A DNA stretch of 64,000 nt. Origin: Quatrionicoccus australiensis. Its GTDB lineage: Bacteria > Pseudomonadota > Gammaproteobacteria > Burkholderiales > Rhodocyclaceae. The notes under the pieces were generated by a model. That model was given only the letters and a program-made list of their open reading frames with translations, had not been told where the DNA came from and searched no databases. A program made the position numbers and the translations under genes. This document shows positions 38,157 through 45,302 of this stretch, in pieces; positions within the stretch are counted from its first letter, which is position 1; every line of letters starts with the position of its first letter. The DNA is taken from assembly GCF_020510425.1 (NCBI RefSeq), contig NZ_JAHBAH010000001.1:2275001-2339000 (forward strand), read 5' to 3'.

Positions 38157-39826
38157 AGCGCTCCCTTATCGCACTGATCGCCGGCAGCCTGCTGGCGGTC
38201 TCTTTTACCGTCTTTGCTGCCGGCGGCGCCATCGAAGGTGTCGAAAAGCAGCCGATCAACGTCAGCGCCATCGCCATGTTCATGATCTTCGTGCTGGCCA
38301 CGCTCGGCATCACCAAGTGGGCGGCCGGCAAGACCAAGACAACGGCTGACTTCTACACGGCTGGCGGCGGCATCACCGGCTTCCAGAATGGCCTGGCTAT
38401 TGCCGGTGACTACATGTCGGCGGCGACCCTGCTCGGTATTACCTCGATGGTCTACTTCAAGGGCTACGACGGTTTTGTTTATGCCGTCTGCTTCTTCGTT
38501 GGCTGGCCGATCATCCTGTTCATGATGGCGGAACGCCTGCGTAATCTCGGCAAGTTCACCTTTGCCGATATCGCCTCCTACCGCCTCGACCAGAACCGCA
38601 TCCGCACTTTCGCGGCCATCGGTTCGCTGACTGTCGTCTGCTTCTACCTGATCGTCCAGATGGTCGGTGCCGGCCAGTTGATCCAGCTGCTCTTCGGTCT
38701 GGAGTACAACTATGCCGTGGTGGTGGTTGGCCTGCTCATGATGGTGTACGTCACCTTCGGCGGCATGACGGCAACGACCTGGGTGCAGATCATCAAGGCC
38801 TGCCTGCTGCTCGGCGGCGGTATCACGCTGATGCTGCTGACCTTGTCGCAATTTGGCTGGTCGCTGGACAACCTGTTCTCGAAGGCTATTGAATCGCACA
38901 AGCTGGGCGAAAAGATGATGGCGCCGGGTTCGCTCATGGCTGATCCGGTCTCTGCCTTCTCACTGTCGCTTGGCCTGCTTTTCGGTACTGCCGGCCTGCC
39001 GCACATCATGATGCGCTTCTTCACCGTGCCGAACGCCAAGGAAGCCCGCAAGTCGGTGTTCTACGCGACCGGCTTCATCGGCCTGTTCTTCCTCGTCACC
39101 ATCATTCTCGGTGCCGGGGCGATCACCATCGTCGGTACCAATGGGGCCTTCTTCGAAGGCGGCCAGGTCGGTGGCAAGCTGATCGGCGGCAACAACATGC
39201 CGGTCATGCACCTGGCCAAGGCCGTCGGCGGTGACATCTTCCTCGGCTTCCTGTCGGCTGTCGCCTTCGCCACCATCCTGGCCGTTGTGTCCGGTCTGGC
39301 CCTGGCTGGCGCCTCGGCGATCTCGCATGACTTGTATGCCCGCGTGATCAAGAAGGGTACGGCGACCAGTGCGCAGGAAATGAAGGTCACCCGCTTTGCT
39401 TCCGTTGGCCTGGGTCTCACCGCCATCGCGCTCGGCATCGCCTTCAAGGATCAGAACGTGCTGTTCCTCGTCGCGCTCGCCTTCGGCGTCGCCTCGTCGG
39501 TCAACTTCCCGGTCCTCATCCTGTCCATGTACTGGAAGGGTCTGACCACCCGTGGCGCGCTGTGGGGCGGTATTGCCGGCCTGGTGTCGTCGGTTGGTCT
39601 GGTTGTCCTGTCGCCGACCGTGTGGGTCAAGATTCTCGGCAACAAGGCCGCGATCTTCCCGTACGACCACCCGGCCATCGTTTCGATGACGCTCGCCTTC
39701 TTTGTCACCTGGCTGCTGTCGGTTACCGACAAGAGCGTGCGTGCCAACAAGGAGAAGGAAGCCTACGAAGAGCAGTACATCCGTGCCCAGACCGGTCTTG
39801 GCGCTTCGGCCGCATCGGATCACTAA
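38153..39826 (+). CDS. actP: Cation/acetate symporter ActP
   Basis: A 557-residue sodium:solute symporter family protein with about 13 membrane helices. It opens with a cleavable-looking leader ([25 protein letters not shown]) like E. coli ActP. The [23 protein letters not shown] sequence near residue 65 and the long [11 protein letters not shown] helix are family marks. It takes up acetate and other short monocarboxylates. The start overlaps the DUF485 stop. It follows the acyl-CoA oxidation cluster, which fits carbon scavenging, though it is likely an independent unit. A strong terminator follows. Confidence 0.94.
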   Translation: MKRSLIALIAGSLLAVSFTVFAAGGAIEGVEKQPINVSAIAMFMIFVLATLGITKWAAGKTKTTADFYTAGGGITGFQNGLAIAGDYMSAATLLGITSMVYFKGYDGFVYAVCFFVGWPIILFMMAERLRNLGKFTFADIASYRLDQNRIRTFAAIGSLTVVCFYLIVQMVGAGQLIQLLFGLEYNYAVVVVGLLMMVYVTFGGMTATTWVQIIKACLLLGGGITLMLLTLSQFGWSLDNLFSKAIESHKLGEKMMAPGSLMADPVSAFSLSLGLLFGTAGLPHIMMRFFTVPNAKEARKSVFYATGFIGLFFLVTIILGAGAITIVGTNGAFFEGGQVGGKLIGGNNMPVMHLAKAVGGDIFLGFLSAVAFATILAVVSGLALAGASAISHDLYARVIKKGTATSAQEMKVTRFASVGLGLTAIALGIAFKDQNVLFLVALAFGVASSVNFPVLILSMYWKGLTTRGALWGGIAGLVSSVGLVVLSPTVWVKILGNKAAIFPYDHPAIVSMTLAFFVTWLLSVTDKSVRANKEKEAYEEQYIRAQTGLGASAASDH

Positions 39827-39880
39827 GCCACTCTGCGGGTAAGACTTCGGAGAACAGCAATCCGTTGTCTTTATCCTTTC

Positions 39881-39907
39881 GGGAGCCTTCGGGCTCCCTT
39901 TTTTTTT
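39881..39907 (+). terminator. Rho-independent terminator after actP
   Basis: GGGAGCC and GGCTCCC with a TTCG tetraloop, followed by nine Ts, 54 bases after the actP stop. It is a textbook strong terminator and insulates the next promoter. Confidence 0.95.
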
Positions 39908-39923
39908 GTCTACGGTGGACTGC

Positions 39924-39937
39924 TTGATTTGCATCAA
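39924..39937. promoter_or_regulatory. FNR/ANR-type binding site
   Basis: TTGAT-TTGC-ATCAA is a perfect match to the FNR/ANR consensus. Its centre (39930.5) lies 41.5 bases before the start point predicted from the -10 box TAAAAT, the exact class II activator position. It predicts oxygen-responsive activation of the chemoreceptor gene downstream. Confidence 0.8.
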
Positions 39938-39959
39938 ATTCACAAAAGTAACATTAGTG

Positions 39960-39965
39960 TAAAAT
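39960..39965 (+). promoter_or_regulatory. -10 box of the FNR-dependent promoter
   Basis: TAAAAT, with no good -35 hexamer upstream, as expected of an activator-dependent class II promoter. Predicted transcription start is near 39972, directly at the 5' edge of the riboswitch. Confidence 0.65.
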
Positions 39966-39974
39966 ACGCTGAGC

Positions 39975-40078
39975 AATAAGCCGCGAAAAAGGCAACCCCG
40001 GTGCGAAAGCCCGGGGGCGCAAAGCCACCTGTCTAACGTCTCGCCGAGACCATGAAAGAGGGGCTGCCGTAGCAGGAG
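39975..40078 (+). ncRNA. c-di-GMP-I (GEMM) riboswitch aptamer
   Basis: The leader matches the GEMM-I aptamer: GGCAACCCC at the 5' side, a GC-rich helix with a CGAAAG loop (GTGCGAAAGC), the highly conserved GGCGCAAAGCC core (40016-40025), CTGTCTAA, and the closing 3' segment GAGGGGCTGCCG. By alignment with the Vibrio Vc2 aptamer, the base corresponding to the ligand-discriminating G20 appears to be G, favouring c-di-GMP over cGAMP. There is no terminator between aptamer and gene. Instead 40085-40093 can pair with 40114-40122 and cover the Shine-Dalgarno sequence, suggesting translational control. Confidence 0.9.
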
Positions 40079-40084
40079 TGCTTT

Positions 40085-40122
40085 GGCATCTTCGCGAACC
40101 GATCATCCGTTGTGAAGGTGTC
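40085..40122 (+). promoter_or_regulatory. SD-sequestering stem, riboswitch expression platform
   Basis: GGCATCTTC (40085-40093) can form nine pairs with GAAGGTGTC (40114-40122), including two G-T wobbles. The 3' arm contains the GAAGG ribosome site of the chemoreceptor gene (ATG 40125). It lies directly after the aptamer, so ligand-dependent folding could open or close it. Confidence 0.55.
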
Positions 40123-40124
40123 CC

Positions 40125-41324
40125 ATGAGTCTCCCGGCCAACAAAGCCAGCGTTTACAGCACCCTGTTGTTCGGCATCACGCTGGTCGTGACCCTGCCGC
40201 TGATCTATTTCACCAATCCCTGGTTCATCCGCGAACTGCTGCCCGCCCTTGGCTTGTCCGAACAGGCCGGCACGACGATAGGCATCGGCTTGATCCTGAT
40301 TTCGGTCTATTTCGGGCAGCAGATTCTGTCCTTCGTGATCTTTCGTGACGGCTCGGCCGGTCAGGCCAGACGCGAGGCGGCCTTGAACGAGCGGATGCGC
40401 CTGGTCGAGCAGGCCGAGGCCGATGTGCGCCGCCAGTTGCAGGCGATGCCGGCGCAGCTCTCTCATGCCCACGCGCGCCTGGCCGACGTGGTGACGGTGG
40501 CCGATGCTGCTGCGCAGCGCCTGGGCAGCCAGTTGGCAAGCATCGATGCCAGTCTGGGCGAGATGGATCAGGTGGTGACGGCCTCGCTCGATGCCGCCAC
40601 CGATGATGCAAGCCTGTCCGAAGACTCGGCCCGCAACAATGGCGAGTTGATCGCCGCCATGCACGGTTACGTCAAGGAACGGATTGCCGACAATGCGGCG
40701 AGTCACAACAAGATCCAGCGCGTTGTTGCCGAAACGCGTGCTCTCAACGAGATCACCGGGCTGATTTCCAACATCTCCAAACAGACCCGCCTGCTCGCCC
40801 TGAATGCCGCTATCGAGGCGGCGCGGGCGGGCGATGCCGGGCGCGGCTTCTCGGTGGTGGCCGACGAAGTCAGCAAGCTGTCGGGCGACACCGACAAGGC
40901 TGTCGAAAAGATTTCGGCCGGCATTTTCCGGGTCGCCGATTCGATCGAGAGCGAATTCTCTTCGCGCCTTGCGACCGAGCAGGCGGCCAAGGAACAGCTC
41001 GTGCTCGAACGTTTCGCCGGTCAGTTGAGCGGTCTCGGGCAAAGCTACAGCGAGCTGGTGGCGGCGCAGCGCGCAATGGCCGGGCGTATCCATGCGGCAA
41101 CCGGGATGCTCGCCGGCAACTGTGCCGAGGCGTTGAATGGCATCGGCTTTGCGGCAACGATCAAGGGCGAGGTCGGCACGGTCGAGACGCTGTTGCATGA
41201 CCTGGCGGCTCAGGTCGGACAGCTGGCCGCGAGCTCAGCCGAGCGCCCGGTGCCGGGCCATGCCTATGGCGCAAGGGCCGAGGCTAGCAGTTTTCCGGGC
41301 AAACTGGCCCTGCGCGCCGCCTGA
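40125..41324 (+). CDS. Methyl-accepting chemotaxis protein without periplasmic sensor
   Basis: A 399-residue chemoreceptor. Two TM helices (about 11-30 and 51-73) are separated by only about 20 residues, so there is no periplasmic ligand domain. The cytoplasmic coiled coil carries the conserved signalling tip (about 205-250) with [18 protein letters not shown] and [15 protein letters not shown], the CheA/CheW contact region. It is short for the family, and I see no HAMP or PAS domain; it may sense via the membrane, the tip or another receptor. Expression appears controlled by an FNR-type site and a c-di-GMP riboswitch, linking it to oxygen and to the motile-sessile switch. Confidence 0.92.
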   Translation: MSLPANKASVYSTLLFGITLVVTLPLIYFTNPWFIRELLPALGLSEQAGTTIGIGLILISVYFGQQILSFVIFRDGSAGQARREAALNERMRLVEQAEADVRRQLQAMPAQLSHAHARLADVVTVADAAAQRLGSQLASIDASLGEMDQVVTASLDAATDDASLSEDSARNNGELIAAMHGYVKERIADNAASHNKIQRVVAETRALNEITGLISNISKQTRLLALNAAIEAARAGDAGRGFSVVADEVSKLSGDTDKAVEKISAGIFRVADSIESEFSSRLATEQAAKEQLVLERFAGQLSGLGQSYSELVAAQRAMAGRIHAATGMLAGNCAEALNGIGFAATIKGEVGTVETLLHDLAAQVGQLAASSAERPVPGHAYGARAEASSFPGKLALRAA

Positions 41325-41326
41325 TT

Positions 41327-42205
41327 TCAGCCGGCTCGTTTGGCCGCGGCGCAGATGGCGTCAGCGAATCGCGCGCTGAGTGCGACCGGAAAGTCGTGCC
41401 CCATGCCGGCGATGATACGCAGTTCGGCGCCGGGTATGCCGGCTGCCACGTCTTCGCCGCAGGCCGCCGGAATCAGCTGGTCGGCAGCGCCGTGCAGGAC
41501 GACGCAGGGCACCTTGATGCTTTGCAGCAGCGAGCGGCGGTCGCCGCTGGCGATGATCGCGGCGAGCTGGCGGCCGACGCCGCGCGGGTCGAAGTTGCGG
41601 TCGAATTCATTTTCGAACATTTTTTGCAGTTGACCGCGTGGCGTCGGAAAGTCCGGGCTTTCCAGCGTCGCGTAGCGGGCAATGCTGTCGGCAACGATGC
41701 TGTCGCGGTCGCGCACCCTGGGCAGCGGGGCGAACAGCGCCGCGGCAGCGGCCGGCGTCGGGGGCGGCAGGGCCGGGTTGCCGCTGCTCGACATGATGCT
41801 GGTCAGCGACAGCACGCGTTGCGGGTAACGCGCCGCGGCGATCTGCGCGATGGCGCCGCCCATCGACGCACCGACCAGATGCGCCCGCTCGATGGCGAGT
41901 GCGTCGAGCAGGCCGATGCAGTCGGCTGCCATGTCATCGAGCGTGTACGGCACGGCAACCGGCTCGCCGCGCTGCAGGGCGCGCAGGTCGGGTACCGGCT
42001 GCTCGCTGAAATGCGTCGATAGTCCGCAGTCGCGGTTGTCGAAGCGGATGACGCGGTAGCCGCGATCGACCAGCAATTCGCACAGCGCGCCATGCCAGCG
42101 CGTCATCTGGCCGCCCAGACCCATGACGAGCAGCACGGCGGGGGCGGTCGACGGTCCGAAACTCTCGAATTCCAGCGTGATGCCGTTGGCCGTGAGCTGG
42201 CTCAT
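41327..42205 (-). CDS. Alpha/beta hydrolase
   Basis: A 292-residue alpha/beta-hydrolase-fold protein. It has an oxyanion region MGLGGQ, the nucleophile elbow GASMGG with Ser114, an acid in HGAADQLIP and the catalytic His in GMGHDFP. It resembles esterases and haloperoxidase-like hydrolases; the substrate is unknown. The start overlaps the stop of the ClpX-like gene by four bases, so it is the last gene of the min operon transcript. It converges with the chemoreceptor gene with only two bases between stops. Confidence 0.88.
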   Translation of the reverse strand: MSQLTANGITLEFESFGPSTAPAVLLVMGLGGQMTRWHGALCELLVDRGYRVIRFDNRDCGLSTHFSEQPVPDLRALQRGEPVAVPYTLDDMAADCIGLLDALAIERAHLVGASMGGAIAQIAAARYPQRVLSLTSIMSSSGNPALPPPTPAAAAALFAPLPRVRDRDSIVADSIARYATLESPDFPTPRGQLQKMFENEFDRNFDPRGVGRQLAAIIASGDRRSLLQSIKVPCVVLHGAADQLIPAACGEDVAAGIPGAELRIIAGMGHDFPVALSARFADAICAAAKRAG

Positions 42206-43200
42206 GCGCTGGCGATCAGCGGCGGCTCGAACAGCGAGCGGATGCTGACGCTGCGGATCGCCGGGTTGTCCGGGATCGCATACAGAATGTCGGCCATCAT
42301 TTCCTCGAAGATGCCGCGCAGGCTGCGCGCCCCGGCCTTGTATTCGATCGCCAGTTCGGCGATCTGCTCGAAGACGAGCGGCGCGATTTCCAGCGAGACG
42401 CCGTCGGCCTGCAGCATGGCGGTGAACTGCTTGGCGATGGCGTTTTTCGGTTCGGTCATGATGCGCACCAGCATTTCCTGCGACAGGTCCTGCAGACGGG
42501 TGACGATCGGCAGACGGCCGGCGAATTCCGGGATCAGGCCGAACTCGAGCAGGTCGGTCGGCTTGATGCGGGCATTCAGGCGCTCGAGGATGTTGCGGTC
42601 GTCGTCGCCCGAGGTCGAGATGAAGCCGAAGCTGTGCGTCTTGGTCAGGATCTTGTCGAGGCCGACGAAGGCGCCGCCGCAGATGAACAGGATGTGCGTG
42701 GTATCGATGTGACGGCCGTCGCGCAGGCGCACCGGTGCGCCTTCCATGATCTTGAGCAGGGCATGCTGGACGCTCTCGCCCGACGTGGCGCGCGCGTCGC
42801 CGCCGGCCGCCTTGAGCTTGTCGACCTCATCGACGAAGACAATGCCGCGCTGGGCGCGTTCGAGATCGTCACCGGCGCGGTCGAGCAGGCGGTGCAGGAT
42901 GGCTTCGATCTCGTCGCCGACGAACTGCGTCTGGGCGAGCGAGGTGGCATCGGCGGTGACGAAGGGCACGTCGAGGATGCGCGCCAGGGTTTCGCAGAGC
43001 AGGGTCTTGCCGGTGCCGGTCGGGCCGATCAGCAGGATGTTGCTTTTGCTCAGTTCGACGCTGTCGACCGTGTTGGCCGCCATGCGGCGAAAGTGGGCGT
43101 AGATGGCGACGGCCAGTGTCTTCTTGGCGGCGTCCTGGCCGACCACGTGCTCGGAGAGCCGCTGGAAGATTTCGCTGGGTTTGAGCAGGGTGGGCATCAC
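42202..43200 (-). CDS. ClpX-like AAA+ unfoldase lacking the zinc-binding domain
   Basis: A 332-residue protein colinear with the AAA+ core of ClpX. It has Walker A GPTGTGKT (59-66), Walker B VFVDE (121-125), sensor 1 ILFICGGAF, arginine finger in EFAGRLP (R229) and sensor 2 GARSLRG (290-296). Differences from ClpX: no N-terminal zinc-binding domain (translation starts right at PTLLKPSEI), pore loop QFVG (92-95) in place of GYVG, a shortened loop where RKH should be, and FGF (191-193) in place of the ClpP-binding IGF. It could still dock on ClpP. The start is GTG 43200 or ATG 43197; both lie inside a strong hairpin. Probably cotranscribed with minCDE. The substrate is unknown. Confidence 0.88.
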   Translation of the reverse strand: MMPTLLKPSEIFQRLSEHVVGQDAAKKTLAVAIYAHFRRMAANTVDSVELSKSNILLIGPTGTGKTLLCETLARILDVPFVTADATSLAQTQFVGDEIEAILHRLLDRAGDDLERAQRGIVFVDEVDKLKAAGGDARATSGESVQHALLKIMEGAPVRLRDGRHIDTTHILFICGGAFVGLDKILTKTHSFGFISTSGDDDRNILERLNARIKPTDLLEFGLIPEFAGRLPIVTRLQDLSQEMLVRIMTEPKNAIAKQFTAMLQADGVSLEIAPLVFEQIAELAIEYKAGARSLRGIFEEMMADILYAIPDNPAIRSVSIRSLFEPPLIASA

Positions 43201-43230
43201 AGCCTCCGGGGATTGCCGAAGGCTGTGATG
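43195..43230 (-). promoter_or_regulatory. Hairpin hiding the start of the ClpX-like gene
   Basis: On the minus strand, a 15-base arm (43230 to 43216) pairs with a second arm (43209 to 43195) through 14 Watson-Crick pairs and one G-U, with a six-base loop. The second arm contains the Shine-Dalgarno GGAGG and both possible start codons (GTG, ATG). The minE stop codon is 9 bases upstream of the first arm, so terminating ribosomes could help melt it. It may act as a translational gate or RNA thermometer. Confidence 0.8.
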
Positions 43231-43239
43231 CTAGTCGTG

Positions 43240-43497
43240 TCAGCCCTTTTCGGGAAGCACGATATTGACTTCGAGGACCTCGTAGCGGTCCTGCTTTTCC
43301 AGCGAGACGCGGATGTCGTCGGGATTGACCTTGACGTACTTGGAGATCACGGCGATCAGTTCGCGCTGCAGGTCGGGCAGGAAATTGGCGCTGCTGCCGC
43401 CGCCATCGCGTTCGTGCGCGATGATCAGTTGCAGGCGTTCCTTTGCCAGGTGGGCGGTTTTCGGCTGGTTGCCGAAGAGTTTCTGGAGCCAGGACAT
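43240..43497 (-). CDS. minE: Cell division topological specificity factor MinE
   Basis: An 85-residue MinE. The N-terminal MSWLQKLFG is the membrane-targeting/anti-MinCD helix, followed by [13 protein letters not shown] (MinD-binding region) and the C-terminal dimerisation domain ending in NIVLPEKG. It stimulates MinD ATPase and drives pole-to-pole oscillation so that the Z ring forms at midcell. It starts one base after the minD stop and is third in minC-minD-minE. Confidence 0.97.
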   Translation of the reverse strand: MSWLQKLFGNQPKTAHLAKERLQLIIAHERDGGGSSANFLPDLQRELIAVISKYVKVNPDDIRVSLEKQDRYEVLEVNIVLPEKG

Positions 43498-43498
43498 G

Positions 43499-44314
43499 TC
43501 ACTTGCCTCCGAACAGGCGCTTCAACAGGCCCGGCTTGACGTAATCGACGAAGCGCAGCGGCTTGTCTTCACCGAGGAAGCGGGTAATCACGTCGTGATA
43601 GGCCTCGGCCGCATCGGTTTCCTTCTGGTGGATGACCGGCGAGCCCTGGTTGGAGGCCTGCAGGACTTCTTCCGATTCCGGGATGACGCCGATGATGGGC
43701 ACCCGCAGGATTTCCTGGATGTCCTTGTACGACAGCATTTCGCCGGCTTCGACGCGGCTCGGGTTGTAGCGGGTGATCAGCAGGTGTTCCTTGACCGGCT
43801 CGCGGCCTTCGACGGCGCGCCGCGACTTGGCTTGCAGGATGCCGAGGATGCGGTCCGAGTCGCGCACCGAGGAGACTTCCGGATTGGTCACGACGAGTGC
43901 TTCGTCGGCGAAGGTCAGGGCCATCACGGCGCCCGATTCGATACCGGCCGGCGAGTCGCAGACGATGTAGTCGAAGCCCTGGTGTTCCAGTTCCTTGATG
44001 ACCTTCTCGACGCCTTCTTCGGAAAGAGCATCCTTGTCGCGCGTCTGCGAGGCGGGCAGCACGTAGAGGTTGTCACAGTGCTTGTCCTTGATCAGGGCCT
44101 GGGTCAGCGTCGCTTCGCCGTTGATGACATTGATCAGGTCATAGACGACGCGGCGTTCGCAACCCATGATCAGGTCGAGATTGCGCAGGCCGACGTCGAA
44201 GTCGATGACGGCGGTCTTGAAGCCGCGCATCGCGAGGCCGGTGGAGAAGCTGGCGCTGGTGGTGGTCTTGCCGACCCCGCCCTTGCCGGAAGTTACGACG
44301 ACGATTCTGGTCAC
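43499..44314 (-). CDS. minD: Septum site-determining ATPase MinD
   Basis: A 271-residue ParA-type ATPase. It has the deviant Walker A KGGVGKT (11-17) with the signature lysine, switch I/II regions with [12 protein letters not shown] and CDSPAGIE, and the C-terminal amphipathic membrane helix [12 protein letters not shown]. It recruits MinC to the membrane and is released by MinE. The start is a GTG at 44314, set by the family N-terminus [13 protein letters not shown]. It is 33 bases after the minC stop. Confidence 0.97.
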   Translation of the reverse strand: MTRIVVVTSGKGGVGKTTTSASFSTGLAMRGFKTAVIDFDVGLRNLDLIMGCERRVVYDLINVINGEATLTQALIKDKHCDNLYVLPASQTRDKDALSEEGVEKVIKELEHQGFDYIVCDSPAGIESGAVMALTFADEALVVTNPEVSSVRDSDRILGILQAKSRRAVEGREPVKEHLLITRYNPSRVEAGEMLSYKDIQEILRVPIIGVIPESEEVLQASNQGSPVIHQKETDAAEAYHDVITRFLGEDKPLRFVDYVKPGLLKRLFGGK

Positions 44315-44347
44315 GGTGATTTCTCGCTGGATGATGTTGGAATGATT

Positions 44348-45139
44348 TTAACGCAGCGCCAGGGGCGCGATGTTGAGGCGGGCCTGGCCGGCTTCTTCGA
44401 GCAGGCTGACGGTGGCCGGCAGGCGCGCCATGTCGGCCGGCACGCCGGCCTCGAAAGTGCGATACAGGCCGGCGACCGACACCAGTTCGGCCTCCAGGCT
44501 GGTGGTGAAGATGCGCGCGTTCTTGTCGCCGCTGGCGCCGGCCAGGGCGCGGCCGCGCAACGGCGCATAGACGTGGATGTTGCCGTCGGCGATCACTTCG
44601 GCGCCGGCGCTGACCATGGCGGTGACGATCAGGTCGCAGCCCTTGGCGTAGAAGCGCTGGCCGGAGCGCAGCGGCTTGTCGAGGGTGATCGTGCGCGGCG
44701 CCGGTTCGGGCGCGGGCGCCGGGGCGGCAACGGCTTGCGGCTGGGCAACCGGTTCGGGAGCCGGCGCAGGCGCTGCTGCGGGTTCGGCGACAGGGGCCGT
44801 TTTGGCGCGCGGCGGTCGGCTCAGCGCACTGTCGGCGAGGGCGGGCAGGCCGGCATTGGCGGCTTCGGCCGCCAGCGTTTCGGGCAGGCCGTGGGTCGCC
44901 ACCGCATGCAGGCCGGAGCCGCGCAGCAATTCGCGGATGGCCTTCCAGTCGGCGCTCTCGGCCAGGTTCTCGGCGCTGCTGAAATCGAGGACGGCCAGTT
45001 CGTTCTCGAAGAAGTCCGGACTGTTGCCGGTCAGTTCGCCCAGCGCCGCGTGCAGGGCAGCGAGGTCGGTCGTCCGGAGAAGGGTCTGGATGATCTTGAG
45101 CGAGGTGCCCTTGAACTGGATCGGTGCGTCTTTTGCCAT
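44348..45139 (-). CDS. minC: Septum site-determining protein MinC
   Basis: A 263-residue FtsZ-assembly inhibitor. The N-terminal domain (about 1-105, starting [19 protein letters not shown]) acts on FtsZ; the C-terminal beta-helix (about 155-263), starting near [15 protein letters not shown], binds MinD and dimerises. They are joined by an unusually long linker (about 110-150) of Pro/Ala/Glu repeats, a low-complexity insert. ATG 45139 matches the family start; longer in-frame readings run into the intergenic region. First gene of the min operon. Confidence 0.94.
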   Translation of the reverse strand: MAKDAPIQFKGTSLKIIQTLLRTTDLAALHAALGELTGNSPDFFENELAVLDFSSAENLAESADWKAIRELLRGSGLHAVATHGLPETLAAEAANAGLPALADSALSRPPRAKTAPVAEPAAAPAPAPEPVAQPQAVAAPAPAPEPAPRTITLDKPLRSGQRFYAKGCDLIVTAMVSAGAEVIADGNIHVYAPLRGRALAGASGDKNARIFTTSLEAELVSVAGLYRTFEAGVPADMARLPATVSLLEEAGQARLNIAPLALR

Positions 45140-45210
45140 GCCTGCTGCGTGTCTTGCGAAAGGGTGTGGATTATCCCACAGGCGGGCTGCGGCGAAATGA
45201 AATCCGCTGC

Positions 45211-45239
45211 TTTTCCGGCGTCGACCGGTGGCCGGAAAA
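45211..45239. repeat. Inverted repeat containing a 17-base dispersed repeat
   Basis: TTTTCCGGC and GCCGGAAAA flank an 11-base loop with a GTCGAC core, in the gap between minC and the divergent kinase. Its first 17 bases (TTTTCCGGCGTCGACCG, 45211-45227) recur exactly at 49993-50009. Confidence 0.55.
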
Positions 45240-45246
45240 ATGCCGC

Positions 45247-45269
45247 AAAAAGCCCTGTCGGCGGGCTTT
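45247..45269 (-). terminator. Terminator-like hairpin upstream of minC
   Basis: On the minus strand AAAGCCC, a seven-base loop, GGGC and TTTTT form a terminator-like structure. It points toward minC, 108 bases before the minC start, so it might be an attenuator or stop stray transcription. Confidence 0.45.
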
Positions 45270-45302
45270 ACATCGACTTCCGCTGAGCGGATAGTTGACT
45301 GA

